Notes under the pieces: model-generated
Told to the model about the DNA's origin: nothing
The model's input: the letters and a program-made list of their open reading frames with translations, nothing else
The model's database searches: none
Translations under genes and position numbers: made by a program
Assembly: GCF_964340395.1 (NCBI RefSeq)
Contig: NC_135557.1
Coordinates: 6,953,216-7,017,215 of the forward strand
Length of the DNA stretch: 64,000 bases
Reading direction: 5' to 3'
Source of the DNA: Glandiceps talaboti
Lineage: Eukaryota; Hemichordata; Enteropneusta; Spengelidae
Shown here: positions 24,801 through 38,800 of the stretch, piece after piece
Layout: the number at the start of each line of letters is the position of its first letter
How positions within the stretch are numbered: the first letter of the stretch is position 1

Positions 24801-27800
24801 CTGCTGGGTCATAGGCGCTGAAAAAAATGAAGTACAGGGGTTAAATTAAGGTGAGATTTAAAAAGAAACAAAGTCTTTAAAAGATTCAAATATAATATGC
24901 TATGATTTCACTTTAACCATAGTCTTGTACAAGTTGTAGTAAGACCATGGATCTGCATGTTTGGTGGTTGCTGAGTAAGTTGAAATAGGGCTTAAAATTA
25001 ACATTTTTTTACGGTAATCCCAATGAGCTACCAATTTCAGAAATTAGTAGCCCAAAGGATGTGACAATAGTTCTATATTCCTGAACTGAAAACAGAGTTC
25101 CTCTATTGGAAATATGTGTCTTACTAAAAATACTTTTATGTCTATAAATCTTCTATCCTTTAAATCATCACATAATCAGTGGTAGCCTGAGTGGGCTACC
25201 TGCTGCAAATTTTGGTAGCCCCATGTCAAGAATTGGTAGTCTGTGGAGTCAAGACTTAGTCTGTTAATTCAAGCCCTGTGAAAGGTTATGAGTACCTCTC
25301 GCTGGTTGTAACTAGTGTTTTCAGTGGTTACCTGAGTCACTTTTAAAGGTGATGAGTACCTCTCGCTGGTTGTAACTAGTGTTTTCAGTGGTTACCTGAG
25401 TCACTTTTAAAGGTGATGAGTACCTCTCACTGGTTGTAACTAGTGTTTTCAGTGGTTACCTGAGTCACTTTTAAAGGTGATGAGTACCTCTCACTGGTTG
25501 TAACTAGTGTTTTCAGTGGTTACCTGAGTTACTTTTAAAGGTGATGAGTACCTCTCGCTGGTTGTAACTAGTGTTTTCAGTGGTTACCTGAGCCACTTTT
25601 AAAGGTGATGAGTACCTCTCGCTGGTTGTAACTAGTGTTTTCAGTGGTTACCTGAGTTATTTTTTTAAATAAGCAGGTTAGCCCGATGCTATAACACCAT
25701 GTGTTTGTCTTCACGGTATTTCTAATAAAAGAACTTGGAATAAATAACCTTATTGTAATTCAAACTTCCACCTTACCCTTCAACAGTTCCTCCATGTTCA
25801 TCATCATCATCATCGTCGTCGTCGTCATCATCATCATCTCCAGAAGAATCTGATGCATCATCGTCATCATCATCATCGTCATCATCATCATCATCGTCAT
25901 CTTTGTAATGGGTCGGCTGTAGTTCTTTCAATTGACCGGGCTGGCCTATGGGCTGTTGTAAATACACATGGATTGTATATACAATTAGTAGAACATAAAT
26001 GAACAATGTTAGTACTACAGTAAAAGGCTAAACATTGTGCAGGGGTTAGTAGTATTACTGTTTTTTACTTCAAACCTTAAACTAAATACTAATTTGGGAT
26101 TTGCTTCCAAGAATTTCTGTTTTGACTCTGTGAGTAGAAATATTCATATACATGTAAGTAAGTATGAACTCAGAGTCAATGATGTGAATATTCATTCTCG
26201 AATTTCACGTACAAATTAATAACAATTTTTTTTTCACATCTTTTAGCTTTCTTGCATTGTATTGAGTTACAAACACAGATGTGTCTATGTTGTTTCAAAA
26301 TATTTTTTTTCAAGTAGGAAGCCATGATAAAACTCTCTAGTTTCATATCAAATCATAAACTGAAAATCAAAAGTTAATACTAAATCCTCATCAATATGGT
26401 CACTTTAAAAAGCCAATGAGATAAGTCTACAAGTTATTACTTTGTTGCACAAACATTAATCTGGATGTCAACATGGTTTCTAACTAAATCATGTGAGTGG
26501 AGGTGTAAATGGTAACGATACTGTATAGGAACTAGACTATGTGAGTGGAGGTGTAAATGGTAACGATACTGTATAGAAACTAGACTGTGAGTGGAGTTGT
26601 AAATGGTAACGATACTGTATAGGAACTAGACTATGTGAGTGGAGGTGTAAATGGTAACGATACTGTATAGGAACTAGACTATGTGAGTGGAGGTGTAAAT
26701 GGTAACGATACTGTATATATGTAGGAACTAGACTATGTGAGTGGAGGTGTAAATGGTAACGATACTGTATAGGAAATAGACTGTGAGTGGAGGTGTAAAT
26801 GGTAATGATACTGTATAGGAACTAGACTACATGTGAGTGGAGGTGTAAATGGTAACGATACTGTATAGGAACTAGACTATGTGAGTGGAGGTGTAAATAT
26901 GGTAATGATACTGTATAGGAACTAGACTATGTGAGTGGAGGTGTAAATGGTAATGATACTGTATAGGAACTAGACTATGTGAGTGGAGGTGTAAATGGTA
27001 ATGATACTGTATAGGAACTAGACTATGTGAGTGGAGGTGTAAATGGTAACGATACTGCATAGGAACTAGACTATGTGAGTGGAGGTGTAAATGGTAACAA
27101 TACTGCATAGGAACTAGACTATGTGAGTGGATGTGTAAATGGTAACGATACTGTACAGGAACTAGACTATGTGAGTGGTGTAAATGTTAACGATACTGCA
27201 TAGGAACTAGACTATGTGAGTGGAGGTGTAAATGGTAACAATACTGCATAGGAACTAGACTATGTGAGTGGAGGTGTAAATGGTAACGATACTGTATAGG
27301 AACTAGACTATGTGAGTGGAGGTGTAAATGGTAACGATACTGTATATATGTAGGAACTAGACTATGTGAGTGGAGGTGTAAATGGTAATGATACTGTATA
27401 GGAACTAGACTATGTGAGTGGAGGTGTAAATGGTAATGATACTGTATAGGAACTAGACTATATGAGTGGAGGTGTAAATGGTAACGATATTGTATAGGAA
27501 CTAGACTATGTGAGTGGAGGTGTAAATGGTAATGATACTGTATAGGAACTAGACTATGTGAGTGGAGGTGTAAATGGTAACGATACTATATAGGAACTAG
27601 AACATGTGAGTGGAGGTGTAAATGGTAACGATACTGTATAGGAACTAGACTATGTGAGTGGAGGTGTAAATGGTAACGATACTGTATAGAAACTAGACTA
27701 TGTGAGTGGAGGTGTAAATGGTAATGATACTGCATAGGAACTAGACTATGTGAGTGGAGGTGTAAATGGTAACGATACTGTATAGGAACTAGACTATGTG

Positions 27801-29806
27801 AGTGGAGGTGTAAATGGTAACGATACTGTATAGGAACTAGACTATGTGAGTGGAGGTGTAAATGGTAATGATACTGCATAGGAACTAGACTATGTGAGTG
27901 GAGGTGTAAATGGTAACGATACCGTACAGGAACTAGACTATGTGAGTGGAGGTGTAAATGGTAACGATACCGTACAGGAACTAGACTATGTGAGTGGAGG
28001 TGTAAATGGTAATGATACTGTATAGGAACTAGACTATGTGAGTGGAGGTGTAAATGGTAATGATACTGTATAGAAACTAGACTGTGAGTGGAGGTGTAAA
28101 TGGTAATGATACTGTATAGGAACTAGACTATGTGAGTGGAGGTGTAAATGGTAACGATACTGTATAGGAACTAGACTATGTGAGTGGAGGTGTAAATGGT
28201 AACGATACTGCATAGGAACTAGACTAGGTGAGTGGAGGTGTAAATGGTAACGATACTGTATAGAAACTAGACTATGTGAGTGGAGGTGTAAATGGTAACG
28301 ATACTGTATATATGTAGGAACTAGACTATGTGAGTGGAGGTGTAAATGGTAACGATACTGTATAGGAAATAGACTGTGAGTGGAGGTGTAAATGGTAATG
28401 ATACTGTATAGGAACTAGACTACATGTGAGTGGAGGTGTAAATGGTAACGATACTGTATAGGAACTAGACTATGTGAGTGGAGGTGTAAATATGGTAATG
28501 ATACTGTATAGGAACTAGACTATGTGAGTGGAGGTGTAAATGGTAATGATACTGTATAGGAACTAGACTATGTGAGTGGAGGTGTAAATGGTAATGATAC
28601 TGTATAGGAACTAGACTATGTGAGTGGAGGTGTAAATGGTAACGATACTGCATAGGAACTAGACTATGTGAGTGGAGGTGTAAATGGTAACAATACTGCA
28701 TAGGAACTATAGACTGTGAGTGGAGGTGTAAATGGTAACGATACTGTATAGGAACTAGACTATGTGAGTGGAGGTGTAAATGGTAATGATACTGTATAGA
28801 AACTAGACTATGTGAGTGGAGGTGTAAATGGTAACGATACTGTATAGGAACTAGACTATATGAGTGGAGGTGTAAATGGTAACGATATTGTATAGGAACT
28901 AGACTATGTGAGTGGAGGTGTAAATGGTAATGATACTGTATAGGAACTAGACTATGTGAGTGGAGGTGTAAATGGTAACGATACTATATAGGAACTAGAA
29001 CATGTGAGTGGAGGTGTAAATGGTAACGATACTGTATAGGAACTAGACTATGTGAGTGGAGGTGTAAATGGTAACGATACTGTATAAGAACTAGACTGTG
29101 AGTGGAGGTGCAAATGGTAATGATACTGTATAGGAACAAGACTGTGAGTGGAGGTGTAAATGGTAACATTACTGTATAGGAACTAGACTATGTGAGTGGA
29201 GGTGTAAATGGTAACGATACTGTATAGGAACTAGACTATGTGAGTGGAGGTGTAAATGGTAACGATACTGTATAGGAACTAGACTGTGAGTGGAGGTGTA
29301 AATGGTAATGATACTGTATAGGAACTATACTATGTGAGTGGAGGTGTAAATGGTAACGATGCTGTATAGGAACTAGACTATGTGAGTGAAGGTGTAAATG
29401 GTAACGATGCTGTATAAGAACTAGACTATGTGAGTGGATTTGTAAATGGTAACGATACTGTATAGGAACTAGACTATGTGAGTGGAGGTGTAAATGGTAA
29501 CGATGCTGTATAGGAACTAGACTATGTGAGTGGATTTGTAAATGGTAACGATACTGTATAGGAACTAGACTATGTGAGTGGAAAAATGTGACATAACTTT
29601 ATAAAGTGACTTTAAAATCTTTAGTGAAAGAGAATGTTATAGACATTACAATAAGAGATGACAGTGAGTCATACAACCATGCCAGACTAAAAACACATGC
29701 ATGTTCACACTAGAGGCTAGTAGTACTACATATGAACACACTCTACATATGAATTACACTTACAGCTACAGACACAAGTATTCTAAATAAAGACTTGCTA
29801 GAAACA

Positions 29807-29872
<66 letters not shown>

Positions 29873-32800
29873 CTCATGCCAACACTAATCTTTCCATCCC
29901 TCTTCCTCCTTGTTTCTCTTGTCCCTCCCTCTTTCTTGTTCTCAACCACCCTCAACCCTCTCTTACATGTACATGTACCCCACTCACACAGGACCCTATT
30001 TCAAAACCATCTCCCTCACATTTCAATCCCTACTCATTCTCTTCATTTCTCCTGCCCTCTACTCTCTTTGATCTTCTCAACCACCCTCTCCTCAGTCCAA
30101 ACCCTCTCTGACCCCCCACTTATCCCATCCTCTATTTCAAACCTCCTTCTCTCTCACTACTCCTTTCCTCCTCCCCCCCCCCCCCATTCTGATTTTTTCA
30201 CTGTACATAGTAGAAAGAACACAGCAGAGCTAGAGATGACAAGGTGAGGCACATTAAAGATGGCAATAAGGAAAGCATAGACTTGATAGATATTATAATT
30301 ACAAAATTCTTCAGATTATTTCACATGATTTACAAAACAATATATTCACAGTAAAATTTCACAATGTAAAGATGATTATGGTTAGCAAATGGTCTGTCTT
30401 GGAAGTTTGGTGATCTCTGTCTTCAAACTTAAAAGGCAATTGTTGTTATCAACATATTTAGTTATCTGTTTTGGAAATAAAAGTTAGAGAGTAGAATGAC
30501 AGCCTAACATGACAGGTATGTAATGACAGCCTAACATGACAGGTATGTAATTACAGCCTAACATGACAGGTGTGTAATGACAGCCTAACATGACAGGTGT
30601 GTAATGACAGCCTAACATGACAGGTATGTAATTACAGCCTAACATGACAGGTATGTAATGACAGCCTAACATGACAGGTATGTAATGACAGCCTAACATG
30701 ACAGGTATGTAATGACAGCCTAACATGACAGGTATGTAATTACAGCCTAACATGACAGGTATGTAATGACAGCCTAACATGACAGGTATGTAATGACAGC
30801 CTAACATGACAGGTATGTAATTACAGCCTAACATGACAGGTGTGTAATGACAGCCTAACATGACAGGTGTGTAATGACAGCCTAACATGACAGGTATGTA
30901 ATTACAGCCTAACATGACAGGTGTGTAATTACAGCCTAACGTGACAGGTGTGTAATGACAACCTAACATGACAGGTATGTAATTACAGCCTAACATGACA
31001 GGTATGTAATGACAGCCTAACATGACAGGTTTGTAATGACAGCCTAACATGACAGGTGTGTAATGACAGCCTAAATGACAGGTGTGTAATGACAGCCTAA
31101 CATGACAGGTATGTAATTACAACCTAACATGACAGGTATGTAATTACAACCTAACATGACAGGTGTGTAATTACAGCGTAAAATGACAGGTATGTAATGA
31201 CAGCCTAACATGACAGGTGTGTAATGACAGCCTAACATGACAGGTGTGTAATTACAGCGTAAAATGACAGGTGTGTAATTACAGCCTAACATGACAGGTG
31301 TGTAATGACAGCCTAAATGACAGGTATGTAATTACAGCCTAACATAACAGGTATGTAATGACAGCCTAACATGACAGGTGTGTAATGACAGCCTAATATG
31401 ACAGGTATGTAATGACAGCCTAACATGACAGGTGTGTAATTACAGCGTAACATGACAGGTGTGTAATGACAGCCTAACATGACAGGTGTGTAATGACAGC
31501 CTAACATGACAGCCTAACATGACAGGTGTGTAATTACAGCGTAACATGACAGGTGTGTAATGACAGCCTAACATGACAGGTGTGTAATGACAGCCTAACA
31601 TGACAGGTATGTAATGACAGCTAAAATGACAGGTATGTAATCACAGCCTAACATGACAGGTATGTATTGTACAGCATGCAATCATTCATATCATGCCAAG
31701 CTGATAATATGCTGTACTGTACAGTACCTTGATCTTTTGCCTTGGTTTAAGAGTCTGAAGAGATAGTAGATAGGGACAATGAAAGCACAATGGATTATTT
31801 CCAAGTAGACATCAAAAGTACAATGATAAACAAGTCAAAGTTGATGTAATATATGCAGAATCATTAGAATGTGTACATGTACAGTTTGTATACATGTATT
31901 TAACTGTATGTGTATGCACTTACATTGTACATGTGCAAATGCATTTATGTGATGTCCCTTGTTCTGACACTTTGGTAACAAGAAGCTCAGAGCTAAGATT
32001 TTTTTCTTCTTAAAATGAGATTTCAAATAAACTTAAAATCAATCAAATTGTTAACATCTGACAATCCCTGACACTGCTGAATCACATCCTGGCTAATGAG
32101 CTTGTTGTTGTATTCAAGTGTACATCATGTACATTTTGTACATGATATACAAGTGTACATGTAGGTATGTGATACATGTACATATGCAAATGTATGTACA
32201 ACTATCTGTACATGATGATACACAACAGTCTGTATATGATGATATACAAGTGTACATGTACATGTATGTACATTATAATATGGTGTCTATCCATGATATA
32301 CAAGTGTCTATACATGGTATACAAGTGACATACAAGTATATGTGCATGATATATATATATGTGCATGATATATACATTGTAAGTGTATGTATATGATATA
32401 CAAGTGTATGTATATGATATACAAGTGTATGTGCATGATATACAAGTGTATGTATATGATATATAAGTGAATGTATATGATATATAAGTGTATGTATATG
32501 ATATATAAGTGAATGTATATGATATACAAGTGTATGTATATGATATATAAGTGTATGTACATGATATATAAGTGAATGTATATGATATACAAGTGTATGT
32601 GCATGATATACAAGTGTATGTATATGATATACAAGTGTATGTGCATGATATATAAGTGTATGTATATGATATACAAGTGTATGTATATGATATATAAGTG
32701 AATGTATATGATATATAAGTGAATGTATATGATATACAAGTGTATGTATATGATATACAAGTGTATGTACATGATATACAAGTGTATGTACATGATATAC

Positions 32801-35800
32801 AAGTGTATGTGCATGATATATAAGTGTATGTGATATACAAGTGTATGTACATGATATACAAGTGTATGTACATGATATACAAGTGTATGTACATGATATA
32901 CAAGTACAAGAATCTGTACATGATATACAAGTGTTTGTACATGATATGAAAGTGCATGATATAGGAGTAACAAAACACACACAAGATGAAATGTTATCAG
33001 TTGGCACACTGTGAAAGGAACAGAAAGAAAGCACAGCTAGACAGTAAGTGAATATCCCTATATAACAAAAACTAGGTTGATGTAAAGAGATATGAACTCT
33101 ACTATTAAATAATCAGTAATTTACTAACTGAAGCTACATATCTACTGACACATGAGTCACTCCACAATAATTGTTCTATGTGAACTAAGCCTGGTTATCT
33201 ACCAGATCACAATTTTTACACAATTTTTATATCGGTACTGCTGTCTGGATGACAGTCTTTTGGAAGAAAATATCTCTCATCCAGGTCTAAATTTTATATC
33301 GTTCTATCTCTGATGCAACGTGGGGCAACTGAAGATTAGGGATAACACATATTTGTACACGTAACCAGTCCAGAACCTTCGTAACACCTGTTGTACATGT
33401 ATAACATTAACAATTATTTTGTAAAGCCTTCAGTGATTGGCTTAGATCATGTCATGTTGTATGGAATAGTGACCTACAGTGACCTTAATTTGCATAGAGC
33501 ATGCACTTGTCGTGTTCTATTTTCTGTAGGGCACTTTCCTGATAGCATGGGAGTTCTACTGGGGATTTGTTTAGATTACATTGAAAAAATTTGTGCCTGA
33601 GAATATTTGAGCACTATAATAAATGTCATACTACCCTTCTTGTTAAGTGGCAACCCAACTACATTTCCCAACGTTTTCAGCCATGGGGAAATAGTTACTG
33701 CATATAAATAGACTTGAGGTAAGAGATCTCTACTCATGCCCTAATACATGTTAGCCGGGCAATGATTGTATTGTATTACAGTCTTTCTATTTATGCTTGT
33801 TTTTTGAAATATGTTAGGTTCAACAAAACATGACATGACAAACTTCGTTAATTTGGTTTTTTCAACACTGTAGGTTTTGTGTTTTCCGTAATCTTCAGTC
33901 TTATTTGTAACATTATTGTCGAATGCCTCACTTTTTTTTTTACACTAACACAGCAAACACTAAACTTTACAAAGATCAAAGTTTTCACTCTCACAGGAAA
34001 TAGAATAAAATAAACTACACAACAAGACAGGGTTCTCCCTTCACTTGTTACCACTGGTTGGTACCTATTAAAAATTAAAACTGTCTATATGGATAAGGAT
34101 TGGGTATTTATTTTTGCATTTTTAATTTATAAAACAATTTTAAATTATCACGGCTTCCTACTTGAAAATCAATGTGAAACAAATAATACCAAGTCCTTAC
34201 ATGTAACTCAATAAATTGCAAAAGATTAATAAATGTGTAAAATGTTTGTTATTGTACGTATAAAACAAACTTCTACACATCTTCAGTATTTTGCAACATA
34301 CTGAGTTACAGACACAGACTTTGTCAATGTTTTTTTCCACATGGATTTTTCAGGTAGGAAGCCATGATAAACTTATTTTATAAATTAAAAATCCAAAGTA
34401 AATAAACAACCTTCATTCTTATGGCCAATTTAACAGTCAGAAAAGGTATCAAAAACTTTACAAACATGTAACATGTAGTTGATTTCTTTTGACACTAATT
34501 TTTAAATTTACATAACATGATCAGATCATGTCATGAATATTAATAACCAACCAGTACTTGTTTTAGTAGGGAGAACTCTAAGAACGATATACTACACATG
34601 TACACGTATACAGCTCATTGCAAGTTAGATTTCACTGGCTGTGTTTGATGCAACGACACTGAAACCAATAAGAAACGACACATGCCCTACTCTAAACATA
34701 GCATAACCATAATATCTTGTTACATTTTACCTTAATAGAATAAACCATTCAAACATAGTGCAACTAGACACAGACACACCGACACCAATGTTTTGCTGTC
34801 TGCATTTGATATCAGTATAGTGGCAAGTTACTATTGCATGTTAATTTAATGTAGATACAATGTTGCAAGATACTGTTTTCATTCAATCTTTATCTAAAGT
34901 GTAGCAGTTTCTTTGTTGCTTCTGCATTGTTGTATCAAACAGAGCCAGTGAACACTAACTTGCAATGTGCTGTATACATATTTACAAATATATATTGTAG
35001 TAGTAGTAGTAGTGGAAAAACTGGTAACTTTAATTCACACTTTCAGTAGTGACATTATGGGATATTACTACCAGGAAACTGTGAGGTTGAGAAGAAGAAT
35101 CGGTCTACACATCTACTAAAAGTCACATACTGGTACAATTGAGAGTAATCTACTGTAATCACACTGCACACATCAAGTGATAAGGTCAGTGCTTGGACAG
35201 AGTATAATTTCCATTTTTGTCAGGAATCTCTTAAACCTGAGTGATTTTGTTCCTTCTTTAAAATTAAAGTCACTCTTTATAAACATCATTATCCAAGAAT
35301 GTACAGTACAGCTCAAGAACTTTACCAATCACAGGCTATATGTGCCTCTGTCCTAAAATTAAGCTAATTCAATGCTAGCACTGGTCTCACATTTATGCCT
35401 CACCAGCATGTGTGAGTAACTGGAAGGGTCAATGCCTTCACCAGCACTGGTGTGAGCACTATTATGATAAAATAAGTCTAGCTCTGTGCAACAACTGGTC
35501 TGGCACTTACAAATGTACTCCTCATCAGAATGTGTTATGTTAGCAACTGGAAGGAGTAATGACTGTACCAGCACTACAATGTATGTGATAAAGTAAGGCT
35601 AGCTCTGTGCAATTGCTGGACTGGCACTTATCCCTCATCAGTAACTAGAATAGTACTTGCACTGAGCTACATTGTGTACAAGTACATTTGTATGTTAACA
35701 CCAGACTAAGAATAGTTTATTGTTATCAATATATCATAAGGCTGATAGCGATACTGAGCTGGTACATCTAAACAGATTTCTTGAGCTGTATACTGTATAG

Positions 35801-38800
35801 TTACGGTAGTGTGTAGAGAAACAAACCAATTTATATAACAAAGACTTTCTGAGATTCCTGTACAAAGAAGAAATAATGCAATGACAAATGATTCTGACCT
35901 GATCAACATGTGAAAGAATTCTGATCAGTAATATTATTGAAATAAGCACTGATACTTCAAATGCTTAGATCAAAAATACTTCAAATAAAGAAGGCCCATT
36001 TGGATTCTGCTTTGCACACTGGCAACAGACACAAACAGGTGAGACGTAAAATTTGGATTTTCTATGCATGCACAAATGTAGTTTCTTGATACTCAAATTG
36101 TAAAATGAATGGAGCATGTCACGATATCCATACATGTAGTGATGAGCTTTCTACATGTAAGTGTGACAGAAAAAAATGATGATATATATGTAGCAAATGA
36201 AATGTTCACTTTACATGAAATGTGGATTTTCCTTTTCAATATCTGAAGTAACTGATTTAAAAAATTAGCACACTTTTTAAGTAAATGCTAATTTCAAATA
36301 GATGCTGATTTTACGCATGTCAGAATTCTTTCATAGTTTTGTCCTACTCTGTACTTTACATTGTGGTGGATCTTTTTATGTTTCAGCTGAGACCCGAACA
36401 AAGTACAGAGCAGTGTGCCCTCTAATGATAGCCAAAGTTTGTTGAACATTGTGAGTCAAAATGAGAAAAAACTGGGATTTCTTGTGAGTCATTACATAGT
36501 AAGAGATATGGGGAACACCAAATTTTGGTGTGTCACGAGAAATTGTGTGTGTCAGTGGAACGTCAAATTGGTTTAGAGGGCACACTGGTACAGAGTAGCT
36601 CAAGGAAATCTGAAGTAACTAAACAGTGGTAAGCCAGAGAGAAATGCAATACACAGCAGCCAGAGTGTAGCACTACAAACTATGTGGACGTGATGTAGAG
36701 GAGACAAAATACAAAATTGAAATCTACCTGTGCAGGCTGAATCAATTGATTGATTTGCTCAGACTCCGCCTCTAAAGGCTAGATGGTGATAAAATAAGCA
36801 ATGAAAAATGCAAGAAATTTTGATTGACTTGCTTTGACTCTGCCTCTTAAAGGCTAAACAGTGATAAATTAACGAATGGAAAAACTTGATGTTTTGATTG
36901 ACTTGCTTTTGACTCTGCCTCTTAAAGGCTAAAAAGTGATAAATTAATGAATGGAAAAACTTGATGTTTTGATTGACTTGCTTTGACTCCGCCTCTTAAA
37001 GGCTAAACAGTGATAAATCAACTCATGGAAAAGAGTACAAGCTTTGACTGACTCAACTTAGACTGATTTGGAAATACAAACAGTCTGATTGACTTGAATG
37101 ACACTGCCTTAATTCGCAATATGCAGCTAATAAAGCAATGGAAAGAACAAACAACATTTACTTCCGGGGGAAGTTCCCTTCTGTAATTCACTTCAATCAA
37201 AGCTACAAACTATCAAATGACTCAATATTTCAATATGTAAAGCAGACATCAGGCTGTATCTTATGAGTTTTACCATTTCCTTATCAGCTCTCATAACCAC
37301 ATACATTCATGCATGATAAATAGAATGTATATATTTCCATGTGCAGAGGGCGCTCTCTTGCGGTATACTGATTATCTTTAATGGAATATATACGTGTAAT
37401 AAATAATTTTCAAAACATCAGAGTACACACAAACATAGACATGAAAGCAGATACTCTCTCTTTGAAGTCTACTTAACATTTATAAATTTACTTAAATAAT
37501 TTTTGGGCTATATACAATAAAATCTACTTGTGTTTTATTATACACTATATTTAATATTATGTCAATTTATTCATATTACAAAATCCATCTAAAATTTGCG
37601 AAATAATTCAGAACAGGAAACCAAACATTTAAAAAATACACCACTTTTTCATTTTTTATGTGATCCTAGTAAACAGCGCCCTCTATCAGAGCTTGCAGTC
37701 AAAATATCTGAGTTTATCAGGTTATGTTTCCTGTACACGTATTGGGTAAAGTTTTATAGTAGTCAGATATGTACCTTGTTTTCCATAGTGCCTGCCTCAT
37801 ATTCATCAATATCGCTGCCCGACATTGAGCCAGGTGGTGAGCTACCTCTTGTGCTTGGCCGCAAACTGCTACTGCGACCTGTATATATGTATAGAACAAA
37901 TTATTCAGTATGATTTTATATGTTGTGCATTGATGGTCCATCAGAAATATGGGGAGTTGGGTAACGACATAACCTCCATGTACATTTGTACACTGACCAT
38001 TGTCGGGCTATCAGAAATATGGGGAGGAGGGGGGTGGACGACAACAAAACCTACATTTGTACACTGATCATTGTCAGGTGATGACATAACCTACATGGTA
38101 CATTGACCATTGTTGGGCCATCAGAAATATGGGGAGTGGGGGTGTGACGACATACATATAACCTACATTTGTACACTGACAACTGTTGGGCCATCAGAAA
38201 TATGGGAGTGAGGGGAGTGAGACGACATAACAGAAGGCATGTGCTTCAAAATCATTCTACCATCCTTGAGCTTGAGCAATCTAAATGAAAGACAATATCA
38301 GAAATATACATGTACTTTCACATGAAGAGAAATATCTGATTCCAATGTACATGTGTGTACAATATATATGTATGTGTTAAAATAAACATGTCAGAGTTTG
38401 TTCTAGTGTTGAAGACATGCATATTATTAATTATATGCTGATCACTATCCATACCAATATGCAGATTACCATGGTATTTATATGTAAATTAATATGCAAA
38501 TTAGTCATCAGCCTTGCAATCTATCCTGGGGAGAAATCAGCACAATGGTCCACAACATCTAAAGAAATGGTGAGATGAGATGAGACGGTTATATATTAAA
38601 GTCTTGGATAGCCTCTAGACTAGCTGAAGAGCTACATGTACATGTACATGAACTGTAGTAGTACAAAATAAGTTCCTACCTGGGGCACCTGGTATTCTTG
38701 GTGTTGGAGTGTAAGTAGATGCTACTTCTTCTGCGTCAGGAACTTCTAATGATTCGTCGTATGGCTGATTGACAACAAGTTTAGTCTGTCAAAACAAAAG

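Noticed and set aside
26467-31672. CRISPR-like regular repeats
   Set aside because: Units are contiguous with no unique spacers, and the locus is a spliced animal gene.
26467-32960. His/Leu-rich, MLGCHYIPV and HTLVYHI repeat proteins
   Set aside because: Translated 48-, 27- and 21-bp intronic minisatellites.
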